Shown piece by piece: positions 6,002-6,218 of a stretch of DNA of 6,218 nt. Source of the stretch: an uncultured bacterium (GTDB lineage: Bacteria > Bacillota > Clostridia > Oscillospirales > Oscillospiraceae); NCBI GenBank assembly GCA_905214155.1, contig CAJMLC010000115.1, positions 1 through 6,218 on the forward strand, in the 5' to 3' direction. Under the pieces are notes generated by a model. It saw nothing but the letters and a program-made list of their open reading frames with translations. It searched no databases and was not told where the DNA came from. Within the stretch, counting starts at the first letter, position 1, and every line of letters begins with the position of its first letter. Made by a program: the position numbers and the translations under genes.

Positions 6002-6218
6002 ATAACAACTGGACCCCCACCATCGTGGCCTTCTGCTGCAACTGGTGCTCCTACGCGGGCGCGGATCTGTCCGGCACGAACCGGCTCCAGTATCCGGCGA
6101 ACGTCAAGATCATCCGCATCCCCTGCTCCTGCCGCCTGAACCCGATGTTCATCCTCCGCGCGTTCCAGCGCGGGGCCGACGGCGTGATCCTCTGCGGCTG
6201 CCATCCCGGCGACTGCCA
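5992..6218 (+). CDS. mvhD: MvhD-type [2Fe-2S] electron-transfer subunit, 3' end cut off
   Basis: The first 75 codons of an MvhD/FlpD-family protein; the window ends before the stop (full-length members are roughly 140 residues). The start FCCNWCSYAGADL (14-26), a central PCSCRLNP (44-51) and CGCHPGDC (68-75) are hallmark cysteine segments of the family. MvhD carries a [2Fe-2S] centre and links HdrA to a hydrogenase, formate dehydrogenase or other donor. The gene starts 10 bases inside hdrA in another frame, with GGAGGTG (5977-5983) 8 bases before the ATG, so translation is coupled to hdrA. In the members I recall the central segment reads CSGR or CTGR; here a third cysteine (Cys47) replaces the Gly. 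Confidence 0.93.
   Translation, partial: MQVNNNWTPTIVAFCCNWCSYAGADLSGTNRLQYPANVKIIRIPCSCRLNPMFILRAFQRGADGVILCGCHPGDC

Overview
The window is a GC-rich stretch of bacterial DNA with every gene on the + strand. The layout is: a 162-base AT-rich leader with a probable promoter; an LDH/MDH-fold dehydrogenase (163-1113); a 319-base gap that is mostly a MITE-like inverted-repeat element plus a fumarase leader (1114-1432); then a tightly packed run of class II fumarase (1433-2809), hdrB (2826-3617), hdrC (3614-3997), hdrA (4010-6001) and the 5' part of mvhD (5992 to the window end, cut off).

Organism (inference): a strictly anaerobic, GC-rich member of the Clostridia, possibly of the Oscillospiraceae type. 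The grounds are the strong GGAGG-type ribosome binding sites, AT-rich sigma-A-like promoter sequence between GC-rich genes, and a cytoplasmic HdrABC-MvhD module of the kind found in anaerobes. Nothing in the window fixes the genus, and other anaerobic lineages carry the same module.

Function: the first gene looks like an L-lactate dehydrogenase over most of its length, but has Arg where lactate dehydrogenases have the substrate-specificity Gln102, so I call it malate dehydrogenase. With fumarase it would interconvert oxaloacetate, malate and fumarate. Fumarase and hdrB are 16 bases apart, hdrB/hdrC overlap by 4, hdrC and hdrA are 12 apart and hdrA/mvhD overlap by 10. Fumarase and the Hdr genes are therefore almost certainly one transcript. 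HdrA carries the FAD and the electron-wiring ferredoxin domains, HdrC relays electrons, HdrB holds two CCG motifs for the non-cubane clusters, and MvhD connects the complex to a hydrogenase, formate dehydrogenase or other electron donor that is not in the window. The physical acceptor of this HdrB is unknown; its linkage to a C4-dicarboxylate branch is the most interesting biological point.

Non-coding points of interest: two abutting palindromes on the mdh promoter; a roughly 218-bp nested inverted-repeat element directly after the mdh stop codon, whose right end may supply a promoter -35 for the fumarase/Hdr operon; and a 12-bp hairpin in the putative fumarase leader. I saw no rRNA, tRNA, CRISPR array or clear rho-independent terminator.
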